This document shows, in pieces, positions 43,369 through 52,465 of a DNA stretch of 64,000 nucleotides. Both the position numbers and the translations under genes were made by a program. This stretch comes from Streptomyces sp. TG1A-8. Lineage in GTDB: Bacteria; Actinomycetota; Actinomycetes; Streptomycetales; Streptomycetaceae. Position 1 is the stretch's first letter. The number at the start of each line of letters is the position of its first letter. The DNA lies in assembly GCF_030499535.1 (NCBI RefSeq), contig NZ_JASTLB010000001.1, positions 5,952,001 through 6,016,000 on the forward strand. The letters are read 5' to 3'. The notes below the pieces were generated by a model that saw nothing but the letters and a program-made list of their open reading frames with translations, did not search any database and was not told where the DNA came from.

Positions 43369-44392
43369 TGTATCGCCCTGTGAGGTGGGGGACGCGGCTG
43401 GCGGGTGGTCGGCCTTTCAGCGCGGTGTGTCCGCGGTGGTGAGTGCAGGTGTGCAGCCGGTCGGGGAACGTCTCGCGCCGTTCGGCTTCTGAGCGGTAGG
43501 GGCAGGCGCGGGCCCATTCGTGGAGCAGGGTGCGGTTGAAGCGCTCGACCTTGCCGTTGGTCCGCGGCCGGTGGGGCCGGGTGCGCCTGGGGGCGATCCC
43601 GGCCGCCGTGAGAGCGTCGCGCCAGTCGCGGGAGCGGTAGCAGGCGCCGGTGTCGGTCGGGACCCGCTCGACGGTGATCCCGGCTGGGCGAAGAAGGTGT
43701 GGGCCCGTTGCCGGAAGCCGGTGGCGGTCTCCTTGCGCTCGTCATCGAGGATTTCGCCGTAGGCCAGGCGGGAGCGGTCGTCCACGGCGGTGCGCAGGCA
43801 GCTGTAGCCGGCGTTCCTGCGGGTCCTGCGGCCCGCCTGGCGGCCCAGCACCTTGTGACCGCCGCCGTCGGGGATGTTGCCCAGCTTCTTGATGCCGACG
43901 TGCACCAGCTCGCCGGGACGTTCGCGTTCGTAGCGGCGTGTCGTCCGGCCGGTCGCGCGGTCCAGGTGCGCCAGGCGGGCCAGGCGGTAGCGGGCAAGGA
44001 CGCGGTGCACGGTCGGGGGTGCCCTCTGCAGCAGGTGGGCGATGCGGGCCGGGTCCCAGCGGCACAGGACGCGGACCTTGATGATGCGCCGTTCGGTGCG
44101 GGTGGGTGTCCTTCGGGGGCTGTGATGCGGGCGGGAGGAGCGGTCGGTCATCCCGGCCTCGCCCAGAGCCCGGTACCGGTCGGCCCACCGCTGGGCCGTG
44201 GTCGGCGAGACCTGGAAGCGTTCCGCGGCACGACGCAGGGGCCAGCCGTCCTCGACCACGCAACGGGCCGGACGCAGACGGCCGGTCCCGGTCAGGGGTG
44301 CATCGCGGTGGGGCACGAGGGCCTTTCCGCCGCTGGTGCAGACGTCGCCATCCACACCGGGCCGGAAGGTCCTCACCCATTTCAAGATCACA
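43369..44392 (-). mobile_element. IS481-family insertion sequence (inactive)
   Basis: A 1,024-bp element. Its ends both begin with TGT and share a related run: TGTATCGCCCTGTGAGG at 43369 inward, and on the other strand TGTGATCTTGAAATGGG from 44392 inward. Both reach GGAC about 23 bases in. No clear target duplication is visible (CAGG against CGTC). It carries one broken transposase gene. It lies between the ROK regulator and mug. Confidence 0.7.
43393..44316 (-). pseudogene. IS481-family transposase, frameshifted
   Basis: Minus strand from GTG 44316. The helix-turn-helix part reads AERFQVSPTTAQRWADRYRA and GMTDRSSRPHHSP, followed by the catalytic core: ELVHVGIKKLGNIPDGG, VDDRSRLAYGEI (first Asp). 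Near 43690 a one-base deletion at CACACCTTCTTCGCCCAGCC shifts the frame. Past it, another frame reads ITVERVPTDTGACYRSRDW (second Asp) and RPRTNGKVERFNRTLL (Glu). TDTG replaces the usual TDNG. Not functional as one protein. Confidence 0.85.
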
Positions 44393-44439
44393 CGTCGGTG
44401 ATCGCCGTCACCCGTCCCCAACCTCCGTGGACGGAACAG

Positions 44440-44994
44440 CTAGGCCTCCGCGGCCTCCCGCAGCCGCGCGAACTCCTCGGCCATCGTCGCCTTCGTCCAG
44501 TGCGCGTTCAGCCCGCTGGGATTGGGCAGCACCCACACCCGGGTGTCCCCGATGGTCCGCTCCTGCGGACCCACCCGGGCCGCACGGTCGTCGAACGCGG
44601 CCCGGTACGCGGTCACCCCGACCACGGCCAGCCACTTCGGCCGCCACCGCGTCACCTTCTCGGTGAGCAGCCGGCCGCCCTCGACGTACTCCTCGGCGGC
44701 CAGTTCATCGGCCCGTGCGGTCGCTCGCGCCACCACGTTCGTGATGCCCAGCCCGTACGACGGCAGTTCGTGCTGCTCGGCCGGCTTCAGCAGCCTCGGG
44801 GTGAAGCCGGACAGGTGCAGCACCGGCCAGAAGCGGTTGCCGGGGCGGGCGAAGTGCTGCCCCGTCGCCGCCGACATCAGACCCGGGTTGATGCCGCAGA
44901 AGAGCACGCGCAGGCCGTCCGCGACCACGTCCGGGACGAGCAGGTCGCGGGCGGCCTCCAGTTCCGCCGGGGTGAAGCGCGGCGAGCGGGTCAG
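44440..44994 (-). CDS. mug: G/U mismatch-specific DNA glycosylase
   Basis: A 184-residue Mug/TDG-type glycosylase that removes uracil or thymine from G mismatches. VLFCGINPGLMSAATGQHFA is the active-site motif (GINPG with catalytic Asn), and WVLPNPSGLNAHWTK is the second motif. No ATG or GTG is near the N-terminus; the likely start is CTG 44994, seven bases after GGGAG and overlapping the purB stop (CTGA). The alternative, a GTG inside PDVVADG, would remove 20 residues. Coupled to purB, it is the second uracil glycosylase in the window after ung. Confidence 0.88.
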   Translation of the reverse strand: MTRSPRFTPAELEAARDLLVPDVVADGLRVLFCGINPGLMSAATGQHFARPGNRFWPVLHLSGFTPRLLKPAEQHELPSYGLGITNVVARATARADELAAEEYVEGGRLLTEKVTRWRPKWLAVVGVTAYRAAFDDRAARVGPQERTIGDTRVWVLPNPSGLNAHWTKATMAEEFARLREAAEA

Positions 44995-46433
44995 AGGATC
45001 GCTCCCGGGGTGTAGCCGGCGGCCGCCGGGTGCTGCTTGACGACCTCCTCGATCCGGCCCACGACCACGCCGACCTGGTCGGCGGCCGCACCGGTGAAGG
45101 ACAGCCTGTCGGCCATCAGCGCCCGCAGCTGCTCGCGGTCGAGCGGCAGGCGTCCGTCGTCGGCGAGCTTGTCGAGCAGGTCGTTGCGCTCGGCGCCCTG
45201 CTCGCGCATCGCGAGGGCGGTCGCCACGGCGTTCTCCTTGATCGCCTCGTGGGCGACCTCCCGGCCGACGCCGGCGCGCACCGCGCCCATCAGCACCTTG
45301 GTGGTCGCGAGGAACGGCAGGTAGCGGTCCAGCTCGCGGGCGACCACCGCCGGGAAGGCACCGAACTCGTCCAGGACGGTCAGGAAGGTCTCCAGCAGGC
45401 CGTCCAGGGCGAAGAAGGCGTCCGGCAGCGCGACCCGGCGCACCACCGAGCAGGAAACGTCGCCCTCGTTCCACTGGTCGCCCGCCAGCTCGCCGGTCAT
45501 CGAGGCGTAGCCGCGCAGGACGACCATGAGGCCGTTGACGCGCTCGCAGGAGCGGGTGTTCATCTTGTGCGGCATCGCCGAGGAGCCCACCTGGCCCGGC
45601 TTGAAGCCCTCGGTCACCAGCTCGTGCCCGGCCATCAGCCGGATCGTCCTGGCCAGTGAGGACGGCGCGGCCGCCAGCTGCACCAGCGCGGTGACGACCT
45701 CGTAGTCCAGCGAGCGCGGGTAGACCTGGCCGACCGAGGTGAACGCCTGCGAGAAGCCCAGGTGCCGTGCGATCCGCTGCTCCAGCTCGGCGAGCTTCGC
45801 CGCGTCGCCGCCCAGCAGGTCCAGCATGTCCTGCGCGGTGCCGACCGGGCCCTTGATGCCGCGCAGCGGGTAGCGGCCCAGCAGCTCCTCGACCCGGCCG
45901 TGGGCGACGAGCAGCTCGTCGGCGGCCGTCGCGAAGCGCTTGCCGAGGGTCGTGGCCTGCGCGGCCACGTTGTGCGAGCGGCCGGCCATGACCAGCTCGG
46001 CGTACTCGCCCGCCAGCTTGCCCAGGCGGGCCAGCACGGCCACCGCGCGGTCGCGCACCAGCTCCAGCGAGAGCCGGATCTGCAGCTGCTCGACGTTCTC
46101 CGTCAGGTCCCGGGAGGTCATGCCCTTGTGCACGTGCTCGTGCCCGGCGAGGTCGTTGAACTCCTCGATCCGCGCCTTCACGTCGTGCCGGGTGACCTTC
46201 TCGCGCTCGGCGATGGAGGCCAGGTCGACGGTGTCGAGGACACGCTCGTAGTCGGCGATCGCCTCGTCCGGCACCTCGATGCCGAGGTCCTTCTGGGCCC
46301 GCAGCACGGCGAGCCAGAGCTGCCGCTCCAGCTTCACCTTCTGCTCGGGGGACCAGAGCGTGGCGAGCTCGGCGGAGGCGTAGCGTCCGGCGAGGACGTT
46401 CGGGATGCGGGGCTTGGCGGGCGCTGGAGTCAC
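44991..46433 (-). CDS. purB: Adenylosuccinate lyase
   Basis: A 480-residue lyase of purine synthesis that splits SAICAR and adenylosuccinate, releasing fumarate. The fumarase-superfamily signature GQVGSSAMPHKMN is intact with the catalytic serine loop, and MTSRDLTENVEQLQ and AGRSHNVAAQATTLGKRF are the other active-site regions. GTG 46433 lies 8 bases after TAGAAT, an excellent -10, so translation is probably leaderless or nearly so. Its stop overlaps the likely CTG start of mug. Confidence 0.96.
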   Translation of the reverse strand: MTPAPAKPRIPNVLAGRYASAELATLWSPEQKVKLERQLWLAVLRAQKDLGIEVPDEAIADYERVLDTVDLASIAEREKVTRHDVKARIEEFNDLAGHEHVHKGMTSRDLTENVEQLQIRLSLELVRDRAVAVLARLGKLAGEYAELVMAGRSHNVAAQATTLGKRFATAADELLVAHGRVEELLGRYPLRGIKGPVGTAQDMLDLLGGDAAKLAELEQRIARHLGFSQAFTSVGQVYPRSLDYEVVTALVQLAAAPSSLARTIRLMAGHELVTEGFKPGQVGSSAMPHKMNTRSCERVNGLMVVLRGYASMTGELAGDQWNEGDVSCSVVRRVALPDAFFALDGLLETFLTVLDEFGAFPAVVARELDRYLPFLATTKVLMGAVRAGVGREVAHEAIKENAVATALAMREQGAERNDLLDKLADDGRLPLDREQLRALMADRLSFTGAAADQVGVVVGRIEEVVKQHPAAAGYTPGAIL

Positions 46434-46581
46434 GTGTACGGATTCTACTGGCGGTTCGTGCAGGCCGGCGCCACGGGCGGGTTCGGCGTAACCCGCGAAA
46501 CTCCCGCCACGCCGTCGGCCGGGGTCCTGCGTCCGGATCCTGCCGGGCTCGCGGGGGCCGGCCCGATCCGCACGAGGGACC

Positions 46582-47373
46582 CTAGGCCACCGGCGGTTCG
46601 TACGGCAGCAGCTCGGGCCGCTTGGCCGGGCGGCCGTCGCCGGAGGAGCGGCCGGTCAGGCGCCTGCCTATCCACGGCAGCAGGTGCCGCCGGGCGAACC
46701 GCGCGTCGGCGACCCGGCGCGCCAGCCAGTGCGGCGGTGCGGTGGCCGCCATCGGCGTGTGCCACCCGGTGTCCTCGGCCTCGTGGCCCAGCGCCTGCCA
46801 GACCGCCTCGGCGACCCGGCGGTGCCCCTCGGCCGTCAGGTGCAGCCGGTCCACGTCCCACAGCCGCGGATCGGCCAGCGAGGGCGCCCCGTACAGGTCG
46901 ACGACCAGGGCACTGTGCTTCTCGGCCAGCTCGTCCACGCAGGCGAACAGCTCCTCCATGCGCGGCCGGAACCGCTCCAGCACCGGGCCCTGCCGACCGG
47001 GGCTGCGCATCAGCACGAGCTGCTTGCAGGAGGGCGCCAGCCGCTCCACGGCCTCGGTCAGCAGATCCCGCACCCGGCCCATGTCGCACTTGGGCCGCAG
47101 GGTGTCGTTCAGCCCGCCGACCAGCGTGACGACGTCGGCGTTCATGGCGGCCGCCACGTCCACCTGCTCGTCGACGATCTGTCCGATCAGCTTGCCGCGC
47201 ACGGCCAGGTTGGCGTACCGGAAGCCGGGGGTGCGGGCCGCCATCCGTGCGGCCAGGAGGTCGGCCCAGCCCCGGTAGGAGCCGTCGGGTAGCAGGTCCG
47301 ACATGCCTTCGGTGAAGGAGTCGCCGACCGCGACCAGGCTGGTGTACGGGGGAGGTGTGGGATTCGTCTGCAT
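46582..47373 (-). CDS. SGNH/GDSL hydrolase
   Basis: A 263-residue hydrolase. Block I is AVGDSFTEGM with catalytic Ser19, block III is LVGGLNDTL with the oxyanion Asn, and block V DVDRLHLTAEGH supplies Asp and His. No signal peptide is seen, so it is intracellular. It may deacylate lipids or acetylated sugars. ATG 47373 has no clear ribosome-binding site; TACCAT lies ten bases upstream. It is followed by purB, after a 148-bp gap. Confidence 0.92.
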   Translation of the reverse strand: MQTNPTPPPYTSLVAVGDSFTEGMSDLLPDGSYRGWADLLAARMAARTPGFRYANLAVRGKLIGQIVDEQVDVAAAMNADVVTLVGGLNDTLRPKCDMGRVRDLLTEAVERLAPSCKQLVLMRSPGRQGPVLERFRPRMEELFACVDELAEKHSALVVDLYGAPSLADPRLWDVDRLHLTAEGHRRVAEAVWQALGHEAEDTGWHTPMAATAPPHWLARRVADARFARRHLLPWIGRRLTGRSSGDGRPAKRPELLPYEPPVA

Positions 47374-47431
47374 GGCGACAGCGATGGTATCCCGGCCCCG
47401 TACCCGCCGGTCGGTCGCCCTGGGAGGGGGC

Positions 47432-47459
47432 CGTGGACCGGTCTGCGGACCGGTCCACG
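47432..47459. terminator. Hairpin terminator after the CNNM pair
   Basis: CGTGGACCGGTC-tgcg-GACCGGTCCACG, a 12-bp perfect stem directly beyond the stop codon of the downstream CNNM gene. Confidence 0.7.
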
Positions 47460-47464
47460 CGGGT

Positions 47465-48478
47465 TCACGCGGGCTGTCCGAACAGCTGCCGCAGCACGTC
47501 CTCCATGGTCACCAGCCCGGCCAGCCGCCCGTCGTCGCCGAGCACGGCCGCCAGGTGCGTACGGCTGCCCCGCATGGCCGTGAGCACGTCGTCCAGCGGC
47601 GTGCCCTCCCGCACGCGCGCGATGGACCGCATGTCCCGCAGCCGGAACGGCACGTCCCGCGGCAACTCGTCCAGCGCGTCCTTGACGTGCAGGTAGCCCA
47701 CGATCCGGCGGCCCGCGTCGACCACCGGGAAGCGGGAGAAGCCCGACCGGGCCGACAGCCGCTCCAACTGCTCCGGGGTGACGCCCACGCGTGCGTACAC
47801 CACCCGCTCCAGCGGCACCACCACGTCCCGCACCGGCCGGCTGCCCAGCTCCAGGGCGTCGTGCAGCCGCTCCTGCGCCCGGTCGTCGATCAGGCCCGCC
47901 TCACCGGCGTCCTTCACGATCTCGGCCAGCTCGGCGTCCGAGAAGGTCGCCGCGACCTCGTCCCTCGCCTCCACCCGCAACAGCCCGAGCAGGCCGCTCG
48001 CGAAGGCGTTGACCGTGAAGATCACCGGGCGCAGGGCCCGGGCCAGGGCGACCAGGGGCGGGCCGAGCGCCAGCGCGCTGCGCACCGGTTCGGCCAGCGC
48101 GATGTTCTTGGGCACCATCTCGCCCAGCAGCATGTGCAGGTACGTCGCCAGGGCCAGCGCGATCACGAAGGACACGGCGTGGCCCGCGCCCGGGGCCACG
48201 CCGGCCGCGTGGAACGCCGGCTCCAGCAGGTGGGCGATGGCGGGTTCGGCGACCACGCCCAGGACCAGCGTGCACAGCGTGATGCCGAGCTGTGCGGCGG
48301 CCAGCAGCACGGACACGTGCTCCAGTCCCCACAGCAGGGCCTTGGCGCGCCGGTCACCCTCCTGGGCCAGCGGTTCGACCTGGGAGCGGCGCACGGAGAT
48401 CAGCGCGAACTCGGCGCCCACGAAGAAGGCGTTGACCACCAGGGTCGCCAGCCCGATCAGCAGGTGTGCGACGGTCAT
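47465..48478 (-). CDS. CNNM/CorC-type membrane protein with CBS pair (second of two)
   Basis: A 337-residue protein. Residues 1-190 are the DUF21 transmembrane domain (LLIGLATLVVNAFFVGAEFA, LLAAAQLGITLCTLVLG, LLGEMVPKNIALA), then a CBS-domain pair (RDVVVPLERVVYARV, FSRFPVVDAGRRIVGYLHV, LVTMEDVLRQLFG). Such proteins handle magnesium or cobalt transport and sense nucleotides through CBS. It lacks the CorC/HlyC C-terminal domain found in its neighbour. The ATG overlaps the preceding stop (ATGA), so the two are coupled and may form a heteromer. Confidence 0.9.
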   Translation of the reverse strand: MTVAHLLIGLATLVVNAFFVGAEFALISVRRSQVEPLAQEGDRRAKALLWGLEHVSVLLAAAQLGITLCTLVLGVVAEPAIAHLLEPAFHAAGVAPGAGHAVSFVIALALATYLHMLLGEMVPKNIALAEPVRSALALGPPLVALARALRPVIFTVNAFASGLLGLLRVEARDEVAATFSDAELAEIVKDAGEAGLIDDRAQERLHDALELGSRPVRDVVVPLERVVYARVGVTPEQLERLSARSGFSRFPVVDAGRRIVGYLHVKDALDELPRDVPFRLRDMRSIARVREGTPLDDVLTAMRGSRTHLAAVLGDDGRLAGLVTMEDVLRQLFGQPA

Positions 48479-49830
48479 CGGACCCCCTCCGCCCTGCCGC
48501 GGTGCAGGGCCTCGCCGTGCCCGTCGGCCGGCGGCGCGTGCAGCAGCACCCGGGCCGCCCGATGCCCCGAGGCGTCCACGACGTCGAGGCGCCAGCCGGC
48601 CACCTCGACGGCGTCCCCGGCCTCGGGTATCCGGCCCAGTCCGGTCGCGACGAGGCCGGCCAGCGTCTCGTACGGGCCCTCGGGGGCGCGCAGGCCCACG
48701 CGCGCGAGCTGGTCCGTGCGGACGGCGCCGTCCGCCGAGTACAGCGCCCGTCCCCCGTCGTCGGTGCCGGCGGGAACCAGGTCGGGCACCTCGTGCGGAT
48801 CGTGCTCGTCGCGCACCTCGCCGACGACCTCCTCGACGATGTCCTCCAAGGTGGCCACGCCCGCCGTGCCGCCGTACTCGTCGATGACGACGGCCATGGT
48901 GCGCCTGCCGCCCAGCCGGTCCAGCAGCCGGTCCACGGTCAGCGACCCGGGCACCAGCAGCGGTTCGCGCATCACCTGGGCGACCGTGCGGCGGCGCCGC
49001 TCCTCGGACGGCACGGCGAGCACGTCCTTGATGTGGGCGGTGCCGACCACCGAGTCGAGGCTGCCGCGGTAGACCGGAAACCGGGACAGCCCGGTCGCCC
49101 GGGTCGCGTTCGCGACGTCCTCGCAGGTCGCCTGGGTGTCCAGGGCGACCACCTGGACGCGCGGGGTCATCACGTTCTCCGCGGTCAGGTCGGCCAGGTT
49201 CAGCGTGCGGACGAACAGTTCGGCGGTGTCCGGCTCCAGGGCGCCCTCCTTGGCGGAGTGCCGGGCGAGGGCGGCCAGTTCCTGGGGTCCGCGCGCCGAG
49301 GCCAGTTCCTCGGCGGGGTCGAAGCCGAGCCGGCGCACGATGCGGTTGGCCGTGTTGTTCAGGTGCGTGATGAAGGGGCGGAAAGCCGCGCTGAACCACC
49401 GCTGCGGGGTGCCCACCCGCCGGGCCACGGCCAGTGGCGAGGAGATCGCCCAGTTCTTGGGCACCAGCTCGCCGACGACCATCAGGAACACCGTCGACAC
49501 GGCCGTGCCGAGCACCAGCGCGACCGAACCCGCCGTTCCGGGTGACAGGCCCACCGCCCGGAACGGGCCGGCCAGCAGCTTCGCGATCGACGGCTCGGCG
49601 AGCATGCCGACCACCAGGTTGGTGACGGTGATGCCGAGCTGGGCGCCGGAGAGCTGGAAGGTCAGGTTCCGCGCGGCCTTCAGGGCGCCCGCGGCACCAC
49701 GCTCGCCGCGCGCGGCAGCCCGCTCCAACTCGCGGCGCTCGACCGTGGTCAGCGAGAACTCGGCCGCCACGAAGGCACCGCAGACGAGCGAGAGCAGGAC
49801 CGCCAGCAGGAGGAGGAGCACTTCGGTCAT
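48475..49830 (-). CDS. CNNM/CorC-type membrane protein with CBS pair and CorC/HlyC domain (first of two)
   Basis: A 451-residue protein, longer than its partner. DUF21 membrane helices (LLLLLAVLLSLVCGAFVAAEFS, GVELV-type region MVVGELVPKNWAIS) are followed by CBS domains (ENVMTPRVQVVALD, RFPVYRGSLDSVVGTAHIKDV, MAVVIDEYGGTAGVATLED) and a C-terminal CorC/HlyC domain of about 80 residues. ATG 49830 has GGGGGTGA upstream. Transcribed first, with its stop overlapping the start of the second copy by four bases. Confidence 0.92.
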   Translation of the reverse strand: MTEVLLLLLAVLLSLVCGAFVAAEFSLTTVERRELERAAARGERGAAGALKAARNLTFQLSGAQLGITVTNLVVGMLAEPSIAKLLAGPFRAVGLSPGTAGSVALVLGTAVSTVFLMVVGELVPKNWAISSPLAVARRVGTPQRWFSAAFRPFITHLNNTANRIVRRLGFDPAEELASARGPQELAALARHSAKEGALEPDTAELFVRTLNLADLTAENVMTPRVQVVALDTQATCEDVANATRATGLSRFPVYRGSLDSVVGTAHIKDVLAVPSEERRRRTVAQVMREPLLVPGSLTVDRLLDRLGGRRTMAVVIDEYGGTAGVATLEDIVEEVVGEVRDEHDPHEVPDLVPAGTDDGGRALYSADGAVRTDQLARVGLRAPEGPYETLAGLVATGLGRIPEAGDAVEVAGWRLDVVDASGHRAARVLLHAPPADGHGEALHRGRAEGVR

Positions 49831-50448
49831 CGGGTCACCCCCGTCCCATGATCGGACAGCGGGGGACGGGCCGCACGGTGCCGCGGACCGGGAGGGTCGT
49901 CCATGGGCGGACGCTCACAACCTTTCATGGAGAGCCGAGTACTCCCTCCAGGGTAAAGGACGGGCAAAGAAGCGTCGTGGGCTCGGCCGGACAGCGGTGG
50001 CGTCCGGCGACGCCGGTACTCCCGCGGCGGGTACCCGGCCGCCCGCCGGGCATGCTGCGCCGTCCCGCGCGGCCCCGCCCCACCCCGTCCCGCCCCACCC
50101 CGCCCCGTCGCGCACCGGCGCCCTCGCGCCGCCGCGTCGGCCGCGGGCCGCGCGAAGCGCTCCGCGGCGGCGGCCGGTGGCGTGCCTCCGGCGCCCTGCC
50201 GCCGCCACCGTGGTGCGCCGCGAGCCGCTGCGGCCGGCGGCGCACGCCGGCCCGGCGGCCACCGTGCCGACCGGCCCGCCCCGGCTCCGACGCGCCCGGT
50301 CCCGCACGGGCGGGCAGGAGCCGCGGGGGCGGGGATCAGCGCCGTGCGCGCCGGGGCGCACCCAGGGAGTCCCCGGGCCGGGCGGGACCCGCGTGCGGCG
50401 GTGGCGGTGCGGGCGACCCGCTCCCGCCGTCCGCCCGGCCCGTCCCGG
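49831..50448. other. Promoter of the CNNM pair and GC-rich gene-free stretch
   Basis: About 620 bases. Near 49925-49950 a GGAG/CTCC-rich dyad (GGAGAGCCGAGTACTCCCTCC) is a possible regulatory element. From 50075 to 50115 there is a low-complexity CCCCGCCCCACCCC repeat. No frame here has protein-like composition, and no RNA gene is recognised. Confidence 0.5.
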
Positions 50449-51165
50449 TCACGGGGCCGTCCGCGCGCGGAACGCGTTCGCGTCCCACGTGCCGTGCAGG
50501 CCCGGCGCCAGCCAGCCCGGTGCCGCCGCGCGGAAGTGCGCGGGCGGCAGGGAGCCCGCCCCGGCCGGCAGGGCGCCGAGCAGCGGGGCCGAGGCGACCT
50601 CCGGCAGGTCGGTCACGTTGCAGCGGGCGGCCAGGTCGGGGGAGCCGGGCCAGCTGCCGATGACCACGCCCGCCGGCTCCAGCCCGCGCGAGCGCAGTTC
50701 GCGGACCGTCAACTCGGTGGCGTTCAGGGTGCCCAGGCCGGCCGGGGCGACCACCAGCACCGGCGCGCGCAGCAGCTCCGCCGCGTCCGCCAGGGTGCCG
50801 CCCGCCGCGTCGAACCGCACGAGCAGCCCGCCCGCCCCCTCGACCAGCACCAGGTCGTGCTCGGTGGCCAGCTTGGCGGCGGCCTCGGCCACCTCCCGCG
50901 GACGCACGGGGGCCGTCCCGGCCCGCCGGGCCGCCGTCCCCGGCGCCAGCGGATCCGGATAGCGCGCCACTTCGGCGGCGGTCACCGCGCCCGCGAGCCG
51001 CGCGACCTCCTCGGCGTCCCCGGGTTCGCCCGGCCGCACGCCCGTCTGCGCGGCCTTCAGCACGGCCACCGAACGTCCCGCCGCCAGCGCGGCGGCGGCG
51101 ACGGCGGCGGTCGTGACCGTCTTGCCGACCTCCGTGCCCGTGCCCGTGATCACCAGTACCGGCAT
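50449..51165 (-). CDS. bioD: Dethiobiotin synthetase
   Basis: A 238-residue P-loop enzyme that closes the ureido ring of dethiobiotin using ATP and CO2. The P-loop GTGTEVGKT is at 8-16, LKAAQTGVRPG supplies the Lys for carbamate, and LVEGAGGLLVRFD is the Mg-binding region. The ATG at 51165 stands one base after the bioA stop and is preceded by AGGAGG within the bioA end, so bioD is translationally coupled. Last gene of bioBAD on this strand. Confidence 0.95.
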   Translation of the reverse strand: MPVLVITGTGTEVGKTVTTAAVAAAALAAGRSVAVLKAAQTGVRPGEPGDAEEVARLAGAVTAAEVARYPDPLAPGTAARRAGTAPVRPREVAEAAAKLATEHDLVLVEGAGGLLVRFDAAGGTLADAAELLRAPVLVVAPAGLGTLNATELTVRELRSRGLEPAGVVIGSWPGSPDLAARCNVTDLPEVASAPLLGALPAGAGSLPPAHFRAAAPGWLAPGLHGTWDANAFRARTAP

Positions 51166-51166
51166 T

Positions 51167-52465
51167 TCATCCCTCCTGCGCGGCGGCGCACACCGCGCGC
51201 GCGATCCGTGCCACGTCCGCGTCCTGCGTGACGTACGGCGGCATCGTGTAGACCAGGTCGCGGAACGGGCGCAGCCACACGCCCTCCCGCACGGCGGCCC
51301 GGGTGGCCGCGGCGATGTCCACCTCGTGGTTGAGCTGGACGACGCCGATGGCACCCAGGACGCGCACGTCCCGCACGCCCGGCAGGCCGGCGGCCGGCGC
51401 CAGGCCCTCGCGCAGGCCCGCCTCGATCCGCCGCACCCGGGCGCGCCAGTCCTGTCCGAGCAGCAGTTCCACGGAGGCGCAGGCCACGGCCGCCGCGAGC
51501 GGGTTGCCCATGAACGTCGGGCCGTGGGCGAGCACCGGCACCCCGCCCCGCGAGATGCCGTCGGCGACCCGCGTGGTGCACAGTGTGGCCGCCATCGTCA
51601 GGTAGCCGCCGGTCAGTGCCTTGCCCACGCACATCACGTCCGGCGCGACGCCCGCGTGCCCTGCCGCAAACAGCGCGCCGGTGCGTCCGAAACCGGTGGC
51701 GATCTCGTCGAACACCAGCAGCACGCCGTGCGCGTCGCACGCCTCGCGCAGCACCCTCAGGTAGGCGGGGGAGTGGAACCGCATCCCGCCCGCGCCCTGT
51801 ACCACCGGCTCCACCACCACGGCGGCCAGTTCGTCCGCGTGCCGCTCGATCAGCTCGCGCAGACGGGCCGCGTACGCCTCCTCGTACCGGGCCGGCGGCG
51901 CGTCCGCGAACACCTGGCGCGGCAGGATCCCGGTCCACAGCTCGTGCATCCCGCCCTCGGGGTCGCACACCGACATCGGCTGCCAGGTGTCGCCGTGGTA
52001 CCCGCCCCGCCAGGTCAGCAGCCGCTGCTTGCCCGGACGGCCGAGCGAACGCCAGTACTGCAGGCACATCTTCACCGCGACCTCGACCGACACCGAGCCG
52101 GAGTCGGCGAGGAACACGTGCTCCAGGCCGTCGGGCGACATGTCGACGAGGAGTTTCGCCAGCCGCACGGCGGGCTCGTGGGTGAGGCCGCCGAACATCA
52201 CGTGGCTCATCCGGCCGAGCTGGCGCCGCGCGGCCTCGTTGAGGACCGGGTGGTTGTAACCGTGGATCGCCGACCACCACGAGGACATGCCGTCCACCAG
52301 TTCCCCCGAGCCGTCCGCGAGCCGCAGCCGGACCCCGCTCGCCGACTCCACGACGAGCGGCTCGGCACGCCCGGGCATCGGACCGTAGGGATGCCACACG
52401 TGCCGCCGGTCCAGCTCCAGCAGCTCCGGCACGCCCAGGGCGGGCCGGCCGGACCGGTCAGGCAT
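51167..52465 (-). CDS. bioA: Adenosylmethionine-8-amino-7-oxononanoate aminotransferase
   Basis: A 432-residue PLP aminotransferase that converts 8-amino-7-oxononanoate to 7,8-diaminononanoate with S-adenosylmethionine. The opening [11 protein letters not shown] and [13 protein letters not shown] are typical of BioA (Tyr and Trp bind substrate), [15 protein letters not shown] holds the PLP-aspartate, and [14 protein letters not shown] holds the cofactor lysine. The start overlaps the bioB stop by 8 bases, and the stop is followed after one base by bioD. Confidence 0.95.
   Translation of the reverse strand: MPDRSGRPALGVPELLELDRRHVWHPYGPMPGRAEPLVVESASGVRLRLADGSGELVDGMSSWWSAIHGYNHPVLNEAARRQLGRMSHVMFGGLTHEPAVRLAKLLVDMSPDGLEHVFLADSGSVSVEVAVKMCLQYWRSLGRPGKQRLLTWRGGYHGDTWQPMSVCDPEGGMHELWTGILPRQVFADAPPARYEEAYAARLRELIERHADELAAVVVEPVVQGAGGMRFHSPAYLRVLREACDAHGVLLVFDEIATGFGRTGALFAAGHAGVAPDVMCVGKALTGGYLTMAATLCTTRVADGISRGGVPVLAHGPTFMGNPLAAAVACASVELLLGQDWRARVRRIEAGLREGLAPAAGLPGVRDVRVLGAIGVVQLNHEVDIAAATRAAVREGVWLRPFRDLVYTMPPYVTQDADVARIARAVCAAAQEG

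Noticed and set aside
50075..50115. CCCCGCCCCACCCC repeats considered as an array or regulatory repeat
   Set aside because: Units are too short and irregular, so this is simple low-complexity GC sequence, not a CRISPR or iteron array.
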